A stretch of DNA of 42,512 nt from Bradyrhizobium lablabi (GTDB lineage Bacteria > Pseudomonadota > Alphaproteobacteria > Rhizobiales > Xanthobacteraceae), in the NCBI RefSeq assembly GCF_001440475.1, contig NZ_LLYB01000047.1, positions 115,720 through 158,231 of the forward strand, read 5' to 3'. This document shows, one piece after another, positions 27,951 to 39,009 of the stretch. Below the pieces are notes generated by a model. That model ran no database searches. It was given only the letters and a program-made list of their open reading frames with translations, and had not been told where the DNA came from. The position numbers and the translations under genes are program-made. The first letter of the stretch is position 1, and each line of letters starts with the position of its first letter.

Positions 27951-29138
27951 ATGACGGAAACGGCCGACGAACTCAGCGCGCCGCTCGGACAGAAAACGGA
28001 GCGCAAGAAGCGCCGGTTTCGGCTGCCGTTCACCGCGATGCAGGCGCTGGCGGTACTGCTTGGCCTGTTCCTGGTCGGCTTCCTGACCGTCGCCCTCTTT
28101 GTGGATAATCCGCTGGGCGGGGAGCCCGTCGCCCGTATCGCCCTGCGCACGCCGACGACGGACGACAAGCAGCTGGTCACCGAGAAGGCTGCGAAATCGG
28201 CGCCCACCCAGGCCCCGGCTGGCGACAACAAGACCGTCACCATCATCGACGGCTCCAGCGGCAAGCGCCAGGACATCGTGATCGGCGGCGATGCCGGCGA
28301 CAAGGCAGGCGCGGAATCCGCGCCGGCAAGCCCGATGGCCGGCATTGATCAGCGGCTGCTGGAAAAGTCGAAGTACGGCATGATCCCGGTGGTGACCGAC
28401 GGCCTCAAGCCCTTCACGGTCTACGCGGCCGACGCCGACCGCATCAAGGCTGCCAAGATGCCAGTGATCGCCATCGTCGTCGGCGGCCTCGGCGTCGGCG
28501 CCGCCAAGACCACCGATGCCATCATGAAACTGCCGCCGGCCGTGACGCTGGCGTTCACGCCTTACGGGGCGGACCCCACCAAACTGGCCGAGCGGGCCCG
28601 GGCGCAGCGCCACGAGATCCTGCTGCAGGTTCCGATGGAGCCGTTCGACTATCCCGATAACGATCCTGGGCCGCAGACCCTGCTCACGACGCTCACGTCA
28701 GAGCAGAACATCGACCGGCTATACTGGCACCTCAGCCGGTTTCAGGGCTATGCCGGGATCGCCAATTTCATGGGTGCGCGCTTCACGGCAACGGATACCG
28801 TGATGCAGCCGATCATCCGCGAGGCGGCCAAGCGCGGCCTCGGCTATCTCGATGACGGCTCCTCGCCGCGCAGCGCCGCCGGATCGCTCACGGCGACCCA
28901 ATCGATGCCCTTTGCCAAGGCCGATTTTACCATCGACGCCGTGCCGACCTCGGCCGAGATCGACCGGACGCTGGTCAAGCTGGAAACACTCGCCAAGGAA
29001 CGCGGAACGGCGGTCGGCGTCGCCTCGGCGCTGCCGATTTCGATCGAGCGCCTTGCCGCCTGGATCAAGACGCTGGACAGCCGCGGCATCATGCTTGTGC
29101 CATTGACAACGGCGATGCTGAAATCAAAATCAGGCTAG
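27951..29138 (+). CDS. Divergent polysaccharide deacetylase family protein, membrane-anchored
   Basis: A 395-residue protein of the divergent polysaccharide deacetylase (DUF610) family. A single membrane helix lies at about 28-49 (ALAVLLGLFLVGFLTVALFV), then a Lys/Ala-rich linker, and the (beta/alpha) barrel-like domain at about 165-390. Typical pieces are PVIAIVVGGLGVG, VTLAFTPYG, EILLQVPMEPFDYPDNDPGP and GYLDDGSSPRSA. Catalysis is unproven in this family; it is often found next to envC and ctpA, as here, which points to a role in the periplasm or cell wall. ATG 27951 sits behind a strong GGGGAGG. Confidence 0.92.
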   Translation: MTETADELSAPLGQKTERKKRRFRLPFTAMQALAVLLGLFLVGFLTVALFVDNPLGGEPVARIALRTPTTDDKQLVTEKAAKSAPTQAPAGDNKTVTIIDGSSGKRQDIVIGGDAGDKAGAESAPASPMAGIDQRLLEKSKYGMIPVVTDGLKPFTVYAADADRIKAAKMPVIAIVVGGLGVGAAKTTDAIMKLPPAVTLAFTPYGADPTKLAERARAQRHEILLQVPMEPFDYPDNDPGPQTLLTTLTSEQNIDRLYWHLSRFQGYAGIANFMGARFTATDTVMQPIIREAAKRGLGYLDDGSSPRSAAGSLTATQSMPFAKADFTIDAVPTSAEIDRTLVKLETLAKERGTAVGVASALPISIERLAAWIKTLDSRGIMLVPLTTAMLKSKSG

Positions 29139-29232
29139 AGATCAAGCTGATGGCGGCGAACTGGGTTTTCCCCCGACTGCGCCAGCCCGACCAATTGTGG
29201 TGACTTGATGCAGGCAAGGGAGTCCTGACGGA

Positions 29233-29739
29233 ATGGCGCGCTACGAGGACCTGCCTTACCGGACCTGCGTCGGCATGATGCTGATCAACGCGGCCGGGCT
29301 GGTCTTCATTGGCCGGCGCGCCGGCGGCATCGAGCATGTCGATGAAACCCATGTCTGGCAGATGCCGCAGGGCGGGGTCGATCCCGGCGAGGATACCTGG
29401 GAGGCCGCCAAGCGCGAGCTTTACGAGGAAACCAGCGTTCGCTCGGTGGAGAAGCTCGGTGAAGTCCCGGACTGGCTGATCTACGACATTCCACGCACGG
29501 TGGCCGGCCGCGCCTGGAAGGGGCGCTATCGCGGCCAACGGCAGAAATGGTACGCGGTGCGCTTCACCGGCAAGGACGCGGAGATCAATGTCGCCAGCCC
29601 CGGCGGCGGTGGACACAAGGCCGAATTCGTCAGCTGGCGCTGGGAGCCGATGAAGAATCTCCCGACCCTGATCGTTCCGTTCAAGCGTCCGGTCTATGAA
29701 CGCGTGGTCAAGGAATTTTCCAACCTCGCGGGCGGTTAG
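29233..29739 (+). CDS. rppH: RNA pyrophosphohydrolase (Nudix)
   Basis: A 168-residue Nudix hydrolase expected to remove pyrophosphate from mRNA 5' ends and so trigger decay. The N-terminus [19 protein letters not shown] is the standard RppH form. The Nudix box is complete: [18 protein letters not shown] then RELYEET, with Ser in place of the last Gly. [14 protein letters not shown] and [19 protein letters not shown] are further RppH hallmarks. A second Nudix gene of the same type follows closely, suggesting tandem duplication. Confidence 0.94.
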   Translation: MARYEDLPYRTCVGMMLINAAGLVFIGRRAGGIEHVDETHVWQMPQGGVDPGEDTWEAAKRELYEETSVRSVEKLGEVPDWLIYDIPRTVAGRAWKGRYRGQRQKWYAVRFTGKDAEINVASPGGGGHKAEFVSWRWEPMKNLPTLIVPFKRPVYERVVKEFSNLAGG

Positions 29740-29816
29740 CCCCTTCGCTTCGACGCACGTTCGCAACAAGAACCGGTGCTCCCATCGACATCTCAGACAA
29801 ACCCTATCGGCCCAAT

Positions 29817-30287
29817 GTGGGTATTGCGCTGTTCAACGCCTCGGGTGAGGTGCTGATCGGCCGTCGTTTCCGCGACGACGGACCGGAAATCATTCTTCCC
29901 GGGTTGGAATGGCAGATGCCGCAGGGCGGCATCGATGCCGGCGAGAACCCGCGCGATGCCGTGATGCGCGAGCTTTGGGAGGAGACCGGCGCGGTCAGCG
30001 CCGAATACCTCGGCGAATCCGATTGGATGAATTACGAATTTCCACCCTATGACGGTCCGCCCGACCATCGCCTGGCGAAATTTCGCGGCCAGCGGCAGAA
30101 ATGGTTCGCGCTGCGGTTTACCGGCCGCGACGAGGAGATCGACCCGCTGACGCCGCGCAACGGCCAGCCGGCCGAATTCGATTCCTGGCGCTGGGAACGG
30201 CTGGAGCGCGTCGCCGATCTCGTGGTGCCGTTCCGGTGTGAGGTCTACCGGACCGTGACGCGGCTGTTTGCGGAATTCGCCCGTTAG
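29817..30287 (+). CDS. Second RppH-like Nudix hydrolase; 5' end uncertain
   Basis: A Nudix hydrolase closely related to the neighbouring RppH. The Nudix box is perfect: QMPQGGIDAGENPRDAVM then RELWEETGAV. RGQRQKWFALRFTGRDEEI and SWRWERLERVADLVVPF follow. The frame reads DISDKPYRPNVGIALFN. The recognisable N-terminal YRPN therefore lies ahead of the first accepted start, the GTG at 29817, which falls within the first beta strand. No in-frame ATG, GTG or TTG lies between the upstream stop region and that point. The true start may be a rare codon such as ATC at 29784, or a start codon may be mutated. As given, the protein has 156 residues. Confidence 0.85.
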   Translation: MGIALFNASGEVLIGRRFRDDGPEIILPGLEWQMPQGGIDAGENPRDAVMRELWEETGAVSAEYLGESDWMNYEFPPYDGPPDHRLAKFRGQRQKWFALRFTGRDEEIDPLTPRNGQPAEFDSWRWERLERVADLVVPFRCEVYRTVTRLFAEFAR

Positions 30288-30444
30288 GCAGCATAACGCC
30301 CGAAATTGCTACCTCCGAGCTATGGCCCGGGTTTGCCGCATGATGGAATTGTTGGGGTGGGCGCACGCGTATACACTTGACAGGGACCATGGCAGCAGAC
30401 GACTTGTTATGGAACAAATCGCAATGCGTGGTGTCTCGCCTCAC

Positions 30445-30714
30445 ATGAACGACGTGACTGTGTCCAAGCGCCGCCGAAGCTTCGAATGGCGCGTGCATGA
30501 CCGGAATGGCACGCTGATGTTCAGCGGGCGGGAACGCACTCGTCCGGCCGCCAGGTACCAAGGCTACCGGCATCTGTTCATGCTGCTGGCGATCGGCCGG
30601 CGGGCGCCTGAGGTTCGGACTCTCGAGATATTCCCGACGTCGAACGAACCGGACGCAGGCGCCAGCCCCTCCTGGACTAGTTCGGCCCGACCGAAAACGG
30701 GCCAATCCCGATAA
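30445..30714 (+). CDS. Small hypothetical protein, start uncertain
   Basis: Not recognised. The 89 residues from ATG 30445 begin MNDVTVSKRRRSFEWRVHD, then GTLMFSGRERTRPAARYQGYRHLF, a basic, strand-like segment that looks like real protein. The C-terminal third is Ser/Pro-rich. Earlier in-frame starts at 30424, 30409 and 30322 are possible; none has a clear Shine-Dalgarno. A TTGACA sits at about 30378, which would favour one of the later starts. The 3' end overlaps the convergent cyclase gene by 38 bases. Confidence 0.45.
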   Translation: MNDVTVSKRRRSFEWRVHDRNGTLMFSGRERTRPAARYQGYRHLFMLLAIGRRAPEVRTLEIFPTSNEPDAGASPSWTSSARPKTGQSR

Positions 30715-32302
30715 CCTGACAATTGCTATCGCGCTTGACGCAATCGGCGAGCGCCTCGTTGATCGCCGCCTGTTCGCTCGCGGCCTTCAGCGAAAGTCCG
30801 GGCCGGCCAGCGGCACCGACCGCCACCGCGCTCCAACCGCTCTGCGCTTCCGAAATCCGCCGTGCGACATCGTCGCGTGCGTCAGCTGATATCATCGTGC
30901 TGCCGGTGGCCCTGAAGAAGCCGGTGACCTTCAACATGGTCGGAATCGGAACCACGAAATCATCGTTGATCGCGACGACCATGCACGGCACGCCGGCGAT
31001 CCCTCCACACGACTCCAAAGCGCGCCGCACCGCCTCCTCGGTTGTCTCGAGCGCGATCGGAAAGAACAGCACGCCGCCGCCAGGCCCGATCGCGAGCGCC
31101 TTGTTTCTTCGCGCCGGCACGTAGGCCGCTTCGAGGCGGGCCTTGGCGGTGTCGCGGGCGAGCGGGACATTCTTCGCGGCGAAGGGTTGCTCGATCGCGG
31201 CGTCGCGCCGGATCCATGGCATGGGCGGCAGCGGCGGTTTGCCGTGGACGTACACGATCGTATCGCCGACGGCATATAGTTCGCATTTGCGCGGCGATTG
31301 CGCCGCCTCCGCGCGCTTCTGGCATTGCTCGACCGCAGCACTTTTCGCCGCTTCCTCGCTCGGCTGCGCGGTGACGAAGGCACTGAACCCACCGACATTG
31401 AGCGCGAACGCCTTGAAGTCGGCCGCTGGCGCGTAGTCGGTGGCGAGCGAGGCGCGCGCCTTGTCGCTGATGAAGGGAATACTGGCCGCGGCAAACTTGT
31501 CGGCCGATGCGACCACCGATGGAGGCTGCGACGATGGGATGTCCGGGGCTTTGGCCGCAGGCGCCGACACGGCCGCGATCGCTGACGGTGCCGGCGCGGG
31601 GCTTGCCGTGCTGCTGGGAGACGCGACCCCGGTCGCCGACGTTTCCAGCTTGGTGAAATAGAGGAAGCCGCCAACACCGATAGCGGCGAGGCTGACCACC
31701 GTGACGGCGACCGGCCACATCCAGTTCGGCTGGGCGCCTTGCGGCTTGGCCGGCTTCTTGACCTGCGGCGTCGCGTAGGTGCCGTCCTCGCGGCGCATCG
31801 CCACCATATAGGCGTGCACCGGCGTCGGGATGTTCTTCACTTCCTGCGCGCCGATGTCAGCGAACTGCACCGACAGCTTGTTGGCGACCTGCTCGTGCAC
31901 CGCGCGCGAGATGCAGATGCCGCCGACCTCCGCGAGGCCCTCCAGCCGTGCGGCGATGTTGACGCCGTCGCCGAGCAGATCGCCATCGCGCTCGACCACG
32001 TCGCCGATGGTGATGCCGATGCGGAACGCCATCTGCCGGCTCGGCGGATAGGCCATGTTTCTTGTGCGCAGGCTTTCCTGGATATCGATCGCACAACGCA
32101 CGGCTTCGACCGCGCTCGGGAATTCGGCGAGCACGGCATCGCCGGCGGTATTGAAAATGCGCCCGCCGCCCTTGGCGATGAAATCGTCGGTGACCAGACG
32201 GTAGGACGCCAGGCGGCGCAGCGTCTCCTCTTCGTCCTCGGCAACGAGCCTGGAGTAGCCGGCAATATCGGCCGCAAAAATCGCCGCGATCTTGCGCTTC
32301 AT
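30677..32302 (-). CDS. Membrane-anchored class III cyclase with DUF4189-like C-terminal region
   Basis: A 541-residue protein. The cyclase domain (1-165) begins MKRKIAAIFAADIAGYS and keeps metal Asp12 and Asp55, Asp112 in GDGVNIAARL, Asn115 and Arg119. The usual substrate-specifying Lys is Asn51 (FNTAGD), a non-canonical site also known from mycobacterial Rv1900c. One membrane helix follows at about 194-216, then an Ala/Ser/Pro linker. The outer part (about 280-541) holds repeats rich in Cys with the pattern EAAKSAAVEQCQKRA...CELYAVGD, resembling DUF4189. The layout suggests a periplasmic sensor controlling a cytoplasmic cyclase. It lies 210 bases downstream of atpC on the same strand but behind a terminator. 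Confidence 0.9.
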   Translation of the reverse strand: MKRKIAAIFAADIAGYSRLVAEDEEETLRRLASYRLVTDDFIAKGGGRIFNTAGDAVLAEFPSAVEAVRCAIDIQESLRTRNMAYPPSRQMAFRIGITIGDVVERDGDLLGDGVNIAARLEGLAEVGGICISRAVHEQVANKLSVQFADIGAQEVKNIPTPVHAYMVAMRREDGTYATPQVKKPAKPQGAQPNWMWPVAVTVVSLAAIGVGGFLYFTKLETSATGVASPSSTASPAPAPSAIAAVSAPAAKAPDIPSSQPPSVVASADKFAAASIPFISDKARASLATDYAPAADFKAFALNVGGFSAFVTAQPSEEAAKSAAVEQCQKRAEAAQSPRKCELYAVGDTIVYVHGKPPLPPMPWIRRDAAIEQPFAAKNVPLARDTAKARLEAAYVPARRNKALAIGPGGGVLFFPIALETTEEAVRRALESCGGIAGVPCMVVAINDDFVVPIPTMLKVTGFFRATGSTMISADARDDVARRISEAQSGWSAVAVGAAGRPGLSLKAASEQAAINEALADCVKRDSNCQVIGIGPFSVGPN

Positions 32303-32323
32303 GAACAGCAGCCCCGAACCACG

Positions 32324-32350
32324 TTCTGGCGCGGCAGAATGCCGCCAGAA
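32324..32350 (-). promoter_or_regulatory. Strong hairpin just upstream of the cyclase start
   Basis: On the minus strand TTCTGG pairs with CCAGAA and CGGCA with TGCCG around a TTC loop, with a two-base bulge. The stem ends 22 bases before the ATG at 32302, close enough to affect ribosome access. There is no T-run, so it is not a terminator for this strand. Confidence 0.4.
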
Positions 32351-32430
32351 GTTCCCCGGCGCAACCTTGGCATTCGAAGCCGGCCTGCTCCCGCGACTGT
32401 TTGGGACAAGAGGGCCCTTCGGACGACCCC

Positions 32431-32464
32431 AAAAATCAAAACGCCCGTCACGGTGTGACGAGCG
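32431..32464 (-). terminator. Rho-independent terminator of the atp operon
   Basis: On the minus strand CGCTCGTCAC pairs with GTGACGGGCG around ACC, followed by TTTGATTTTT. It lies about 50 bases after the atpC stop. A second, T-less GC hairpin (32490-32512, GCCCCGGAG/CTCCGGGGC) sits directly behind the stop codon. Confidence 0.85.
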
Positions 32465-32512
32465 CTGATGCAGCCCGGGCCTTCAGTGCGCCCCGGAGCG
32501 GTCCTCCGGGGC

Positions 32513-32920
32513 CTAGTGCATCGCCGTTGTGTTGATTTCGATCTGAATGCTCTTGAAATGATCCAGCCGCTCGATGGCGCGATCAAGTTCGTCGCCTTCC
32601 TTCTCGGCGAGCTTGGCTTCCATTTCGGCGATGGTCTCGGCGAACTGTGCGCGATCGACATCTTCCATCGAGGTGGCGACGTCGGCGAGCACAGTGAGGC
32701 CGCTCTCCGACATTTCCGCAAGGCCGCCGAGCACGATCACCTTTTCACGGGTGCCGCCCGTGGAGATGGTCAGGATGCCCGGGCGAACCGCCGCCACGAC
32801 CGGCGCATGCCCGGCGAGCACGCCGAAATCGCCTTCCAGACCGGGAACATCAACCTGGTCGACCTCGCCGGAGAAGGCGAGCTTTTCGGGAGAGACGAGA
32901 TCGAAATGAAAGGTAGCCAT
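32513..32920 (-). CDS. atpC: ATP synthase F1 subunit epsilon
   Basis: Central-stalk epsilon subunit, 135 residues. The N-terminal beta-sandwich is clear: [20 protein letters not shown], then [20 protein letters not shown] and GILTI. The short C-terminal helical part ([19 protein letters not shown]) regulates rotation. It is the last gene of atpHAGDC and separated from atpD by an 87-base gap that contains a repeated sequence. Confidence 0.98.
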   Translation of the reverse strand: MATFHFDLVSPEKLAFSGEVDQVDVPGLEGDFGVLAGHAPVVAAVRPGILTISTGGTREKVIVLGGLAEMSESGLTVLADVATSMEDVDRAQFAETIAEMEAKLAEKEGDELDRAIERLDHFKSIQIEINTTAMH

Positions 32921-32930
32921 GGAGAACCTG

Positions 32931-33005
32931 CGAGTAGCGAGTAGCGAATAGCGAGTGGGAAGAATGGGAGCAGCGCCATTCGCTACTCCCTGTTCGCCAT
33001 TCGCG
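32931..33005. repeat. Repeat of the GCGAATAGCGAGT type in the atpD-atpC gap
   Basis: Near-direct repeats of CGAGTAGCGA/GTAGCGAATAGCGAG (about 32931-32956) face inverted copies (CCATTCGCTACTCCC and GTTCGCCATTCGC, about 32976-33005), so the stretch can fold on itself. Similar GCGAATAG/CTATTCGCTAC/ACTATTCGCC words occur at about 11367-11416 ahead of rplU. This kind of intergenic repeat is, as I recall, frequent in Bradyrhizobium. Confidence 0.6.
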
Positions 33006-33007
33006 CC

Positions 33008-34504
<1,497 letters not shown>

Positions 34505-35383
34505 CTAGACCGCCTCGGCGCCGGAGATGATCTCGATCAGCTCCTTGGTGATCTGGGCTTGACGGGTTCGGTTGTAGACCAGGGTTTGCTTGCGGATCAT
34601 TTCGCCGGCGTTGCGGGTGGCGTTGTCCATCGCGCTCATCTGCGAGCCGTAGAAAGAAGCGTTGTTTTCCAACAGCGCGCGGAAGATCTGCACTGCAAGA
34701 TTGCGCGGCAACAGCCGCGTCAGAATCTCGTCTTCTTCCGGCTCATATTCGTAAGCGGTCGATGGACCGGCGTTGGCGGCCGGCTCTTCGACTACCAGCG
34801 GAATGACCTGCTGGGCGGTCGGGATCTGCGCGATGACGGACTTGAAGCGCGAATAGAACAGCGTGCAGACGTCGAACTCGCCGGCCTCGAACAGTGCCAG
34901 GACCTTCTTGGCGATGTCCTCGGCGTTGACGAAGCCGAGCTGGCGAACCCCGCGCAGATCGACGTGCTCGATGATCTGCTTGTCGAAGGTACGGCGCAGC
35001 TGGTCGTAGCCCTTGCGGCCGACGCAGAAAATCTTGACGTCCTTGCCCTGGTTCATCAGGGACAGCGCCCGCTCGCGGGCCAGACGGACGATTGCCGAAT
35101 TGAACGCGCCGCACAGGCCGCGTTCGCCGGTGCAGACCAGCAGCAGATGCACCTGGTCCCTGCCGGTGCCGGCCAGCAGCGCCGGAGCGCCGGGCGAACC
35201 GGCGGCAGCCGCGGCGATATTGGAAATCACCGCATCCATCTTTTCGGCGTAGGGCCGTGCCGCTTCGGCGGCAGTCTGCGCACGGCGCAGCTTAGACGCC
35301 GCGACCATCTGCATCGCCTTGGTGATCTTCTGCGTCGCCTTGGTCGAGGCGATGCGGACCCGCATGTCTTTAAGTGAAGCCAT
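34505..35383 (-). CDS. atpG: ATP synthase F1 subunit gamma
   Basis: Rotor gamma subunit, 292 residues. The start [23 protein letters not shown] at 35383 is the conserved N-terminal helix; the frame extends to 35413 without conserved residues. The C-terminal helix carries [16 protein letters not shown] and [20 protein letters not shown]. It turns inside the alpha-beta ring. It lies between atpA and atpD. Confidence 0.98.
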   Translation of the reverse strand: MASLKDMRVRIASTKATQKITKAMQMVAASKLRRAQTAAEAARPYAEKMDAVISNIAAAAAGSPGAPALLAGTGRDQVHLLLVCTGERGLCGAFNSAIVRLARERALSLMNQGKDVKIFCVGRKGYDQLRRTFDKQIIEHVDLRGVRQLGFVNAEDIAKKVLALFEAGEFDVCTLFYSRFKSVIAQIPTAQQVIPLVVEEPAANAGPSTAYEYEPEEDEILTRLLPRNLAVQIFRALLENNASFYGSQMSAMDNATRNAGEMIRKQTLVYNRTRQAQITKELIEIISGAEAV

Positions 35384-35478
35384 TCTCAGTTCACCCCGGC
35401 GATCTGGCCTCAAGGCCCCGATCGCAAGCCACTCTGTTCGTCGGGCCCGGCTGGAAGCCGGGCCTCAACGGCAAATCC

Positions 35479-37568
<2,090 letters not shown>

Positions 37569-37676
37569 AGACTCGCTCTTTTCAGCTGTCAAATTCGCAA
37601 GGGAAAAACCGTCGCCACGGGTAGCGGCGCCTAGCGATCCAAGCCCTTGGAATTCAAGCGGGACTTCGATTTTCGA

Positions 37677-37728
37677 CCGGCACGGAAGTGCCGGGGTCGT
37701 TAAAATCGCGGCTTTGCTAACATAGCAA
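37677..37728 (-). promoter_or_regulatory. atp operon leader: hairpin and 15-base palindrome
   Basis: A GC hairpin CCGGCAC/GTGCCGG with a four-base loop occupies 37677-37694. A perfect palindrome TTGCTA-ACA-TAGCAA sits at 37714-37728, about 150 bases ahead of the atpH start. The palindrome looks like an operator for a dimeric regulator. The assignment to the atp operon is by position. Confidence 0.45.
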
Positions 37729-38024
37729 GCGCGCAGGTGCAACATGACCGCGCCTTCAGGCGATGCCTTGTCGCATGTCGATTTTCAGGCCGGTTGAAGG
37801 TTTGTTTTGAGACAGCCCGCGCGGCGGAAGTTGGCCAGGCGCCGAACCGCGGTGTCCATGCGTCACCGAGCGGTGAATTGGTTCCAATCGTATTTGCATG
37901 GCGGCTATGAACCTTGGGGTGCGGAACGAACCGACCCGGCCCGCTCCATTTGCCCATTACTTGCCTAAATCTTTCCACTCCTGAGGACAACTGTATTCGC
38001 AAGTAATGACTAGTATTGAATTAG

Positions 38025-38039
38025 TTAAAATTGGGTTAA
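38025..38039 (+). promoter_or_regulatory. CtrA-type binding box TTAA-N7-TTAA
   Basis: A perfect TTAA (38025-38028), seven bases, TTAA (38036-38039), the consensus full site of the alphaproteobacterial cell-cycle regulator CtrA. It lies about 180 bases before the rlpA-like gene, in an AT-rich stretch. Binding is inferred from consensus only. Confidence 0.55.
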
Positions 38040-38221
38040 GGCGCAAGATTACGGAATATCACCTGATTAGTTGCACGCGGTAACAAGATATGTCAGCCGC
38101 GAACAAAGAGGAACTACTGCCCAATTCATGCCTTATTGGCTGATCAAACGGCAACCGCTGAAACTGGGACGGGGGTTCCATTTGTCACGTATGTGGCAAT
38201 ACTATCTGAGGGACTAGTTTA

Positions 38222-38728
38222 ATGTTGCAAACCAATAAGATCGTGCCGGGAACTCTAACCCGGTCGCGTACAGCGTTCGCCTTGATCGCCGCGACTCTTC
38301 TGGTCGGCGGCAGCATCACCGAAGCATCCGCCAAATCCAGGCATCACCGGCATCACCATCACCACCATTCCCATCACGCCAAAACTCAGCCGGCCGGTGA
38401 CAACTGGCTGAACGCCAACGCCTCGATCGGCTCCCAGAGCACCGGGCGCGGCTTTTCGGGAAAGGCCTCGTTCTACGGCAATGAATCCGGCAGCAGGACC
38501 GCCTCCGGACAGCGCTTCAATCAGAACGCCATGACCGCAGCCCACCGCTCGCTGCCGTTCGGCACCAAGCTCCGCGTGACCCATCGCGGCCAGAGCGTGA
38601 TCGTCACGATCAACGACCGTGGCCCCTTCATCAAGGGACGCGTGCTCGACCTCTCCAAGGGCGCCGCCCGCGCTATCGGCCTGACCGGCGCCGGTGTCGG
38701 CCACGTCACCGCCGAGGTTGTGTCCTAA
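38222..38728 (+). CDS. RlpA-like septal ring lytic transglycosylase family protein, His-rich
   Basis: A 168-residue exported protein. A signal peptide is visible (hydrophobic 17-30, cleavage near ASA-KS at 37). Residues 41-52 are nearly all His, an unusual metal-binding-like stretch. The double-psi beta-barrel covers about 78-168: GKASFYGNESGSRTASGQRFN, AAHRSLPFGTKLRVTH and the catalytic-region TINDRGPFIKGRVLDLS. No SPOR domain follows. RlpA proteins cleave or bind denuded septal peptidoglycan. The ATG has GAGG 12 bases upstream. A strong terminator follows. Confidence 0.92.
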   Translation: MLQTNKIVPGTLTRSRTAFALIAATLLVGGSITEASAKSRHHRHHHHHHSHHAKTQPAGDNWLNANASIGSQSTGRGFSGKASFYGNESGSRTASGQRFNQNAMTAAHRSLPFGTKLRVTHRGQSVIVTINDRGPFIKGRVLDLSKGAARAIGLTGAGVGHVTAEVVS

Positions 38729-38799
38729 AGCGCCAATAGCGCGCCATTCTTCAGTAAGCGTTGCGTTGCGTAACTGCCTGCGGAACTTTCCGCGGCAAC

Positions 38800-38836
38800 A
38801 AAGGCCTGTCGTCGCAAATGACGGCAGGCCTTTTTT
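38800..38836 (+). terminator. Rho-independent terminator after the rlpA-like gene
   Basis: AAAGGCCTG-CG pairs with CG-CAGGCCTTT around a short A-containing loop, with one mismatch, followed by TTTTTTGTTT. It lies about 70 bases after the stop. Confidence 0.9.
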
Positions 38837-38840
38837 GTTT

Positions 38841-39000
38841 ACCCTCCCCTGGAGGGGAGGGTCGGCACGGATCGAGCGAAGCGAGATTCGTGACGGGGTG
38901 GGGTGATCTCTCCACTCGGGCACTGTTGGTTGTGGAGAGACCTTCACCCCACCGCGCCGCGCGTTTCACGCGCGTCGACCCTCCCCCTCCAGGGGAGGGT
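38841..39000. repeat. 160-base intergenic repeat element flanked by inverted G/C palindromes
   Basis: Both ends carry the palindromic block ACCCTCCCC...GGGGAGGGT (38841-38862 and 38978-39000). Inside are further inverted words (CTCTCCAC/GTGGAGAG, GGGGTGGGGTGA/TTCACCCCAC). The whole can fold as a long cruciform. The right-hand 23 bases recur exactly at 13239-13261. No gene is encoded. Confidence 0.8.
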
Positions 39001-39009
39001 GAAACAGCC

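Larger units (their letters stand above)
37569..38221. other. 653-base divergent intergenic region, atpH to rlpA-like gene
   Basis: This region should contain the atp operon promoter (reading left) and the rlpA promoter (reading right). I see a leader hairpin and a palindrome on the atp side and a CtrA-type box on the rlpA side, listed separately. A weak promoter-like pair TTGTCA...TATCTG (spacer 15) lies at about 38180-38206. No credible gene was seen; a 100-codon minus-strand open frame (37700-38002) lacks protein character. Confidence 0.6.

Noticed and set aside
38841..39000. Possible CRISPR-like or small RNA locus
   Set aside because: Only one pair of inverted blocks with no regular direct repeats and spacers; better explained as an intergenic repeat element.
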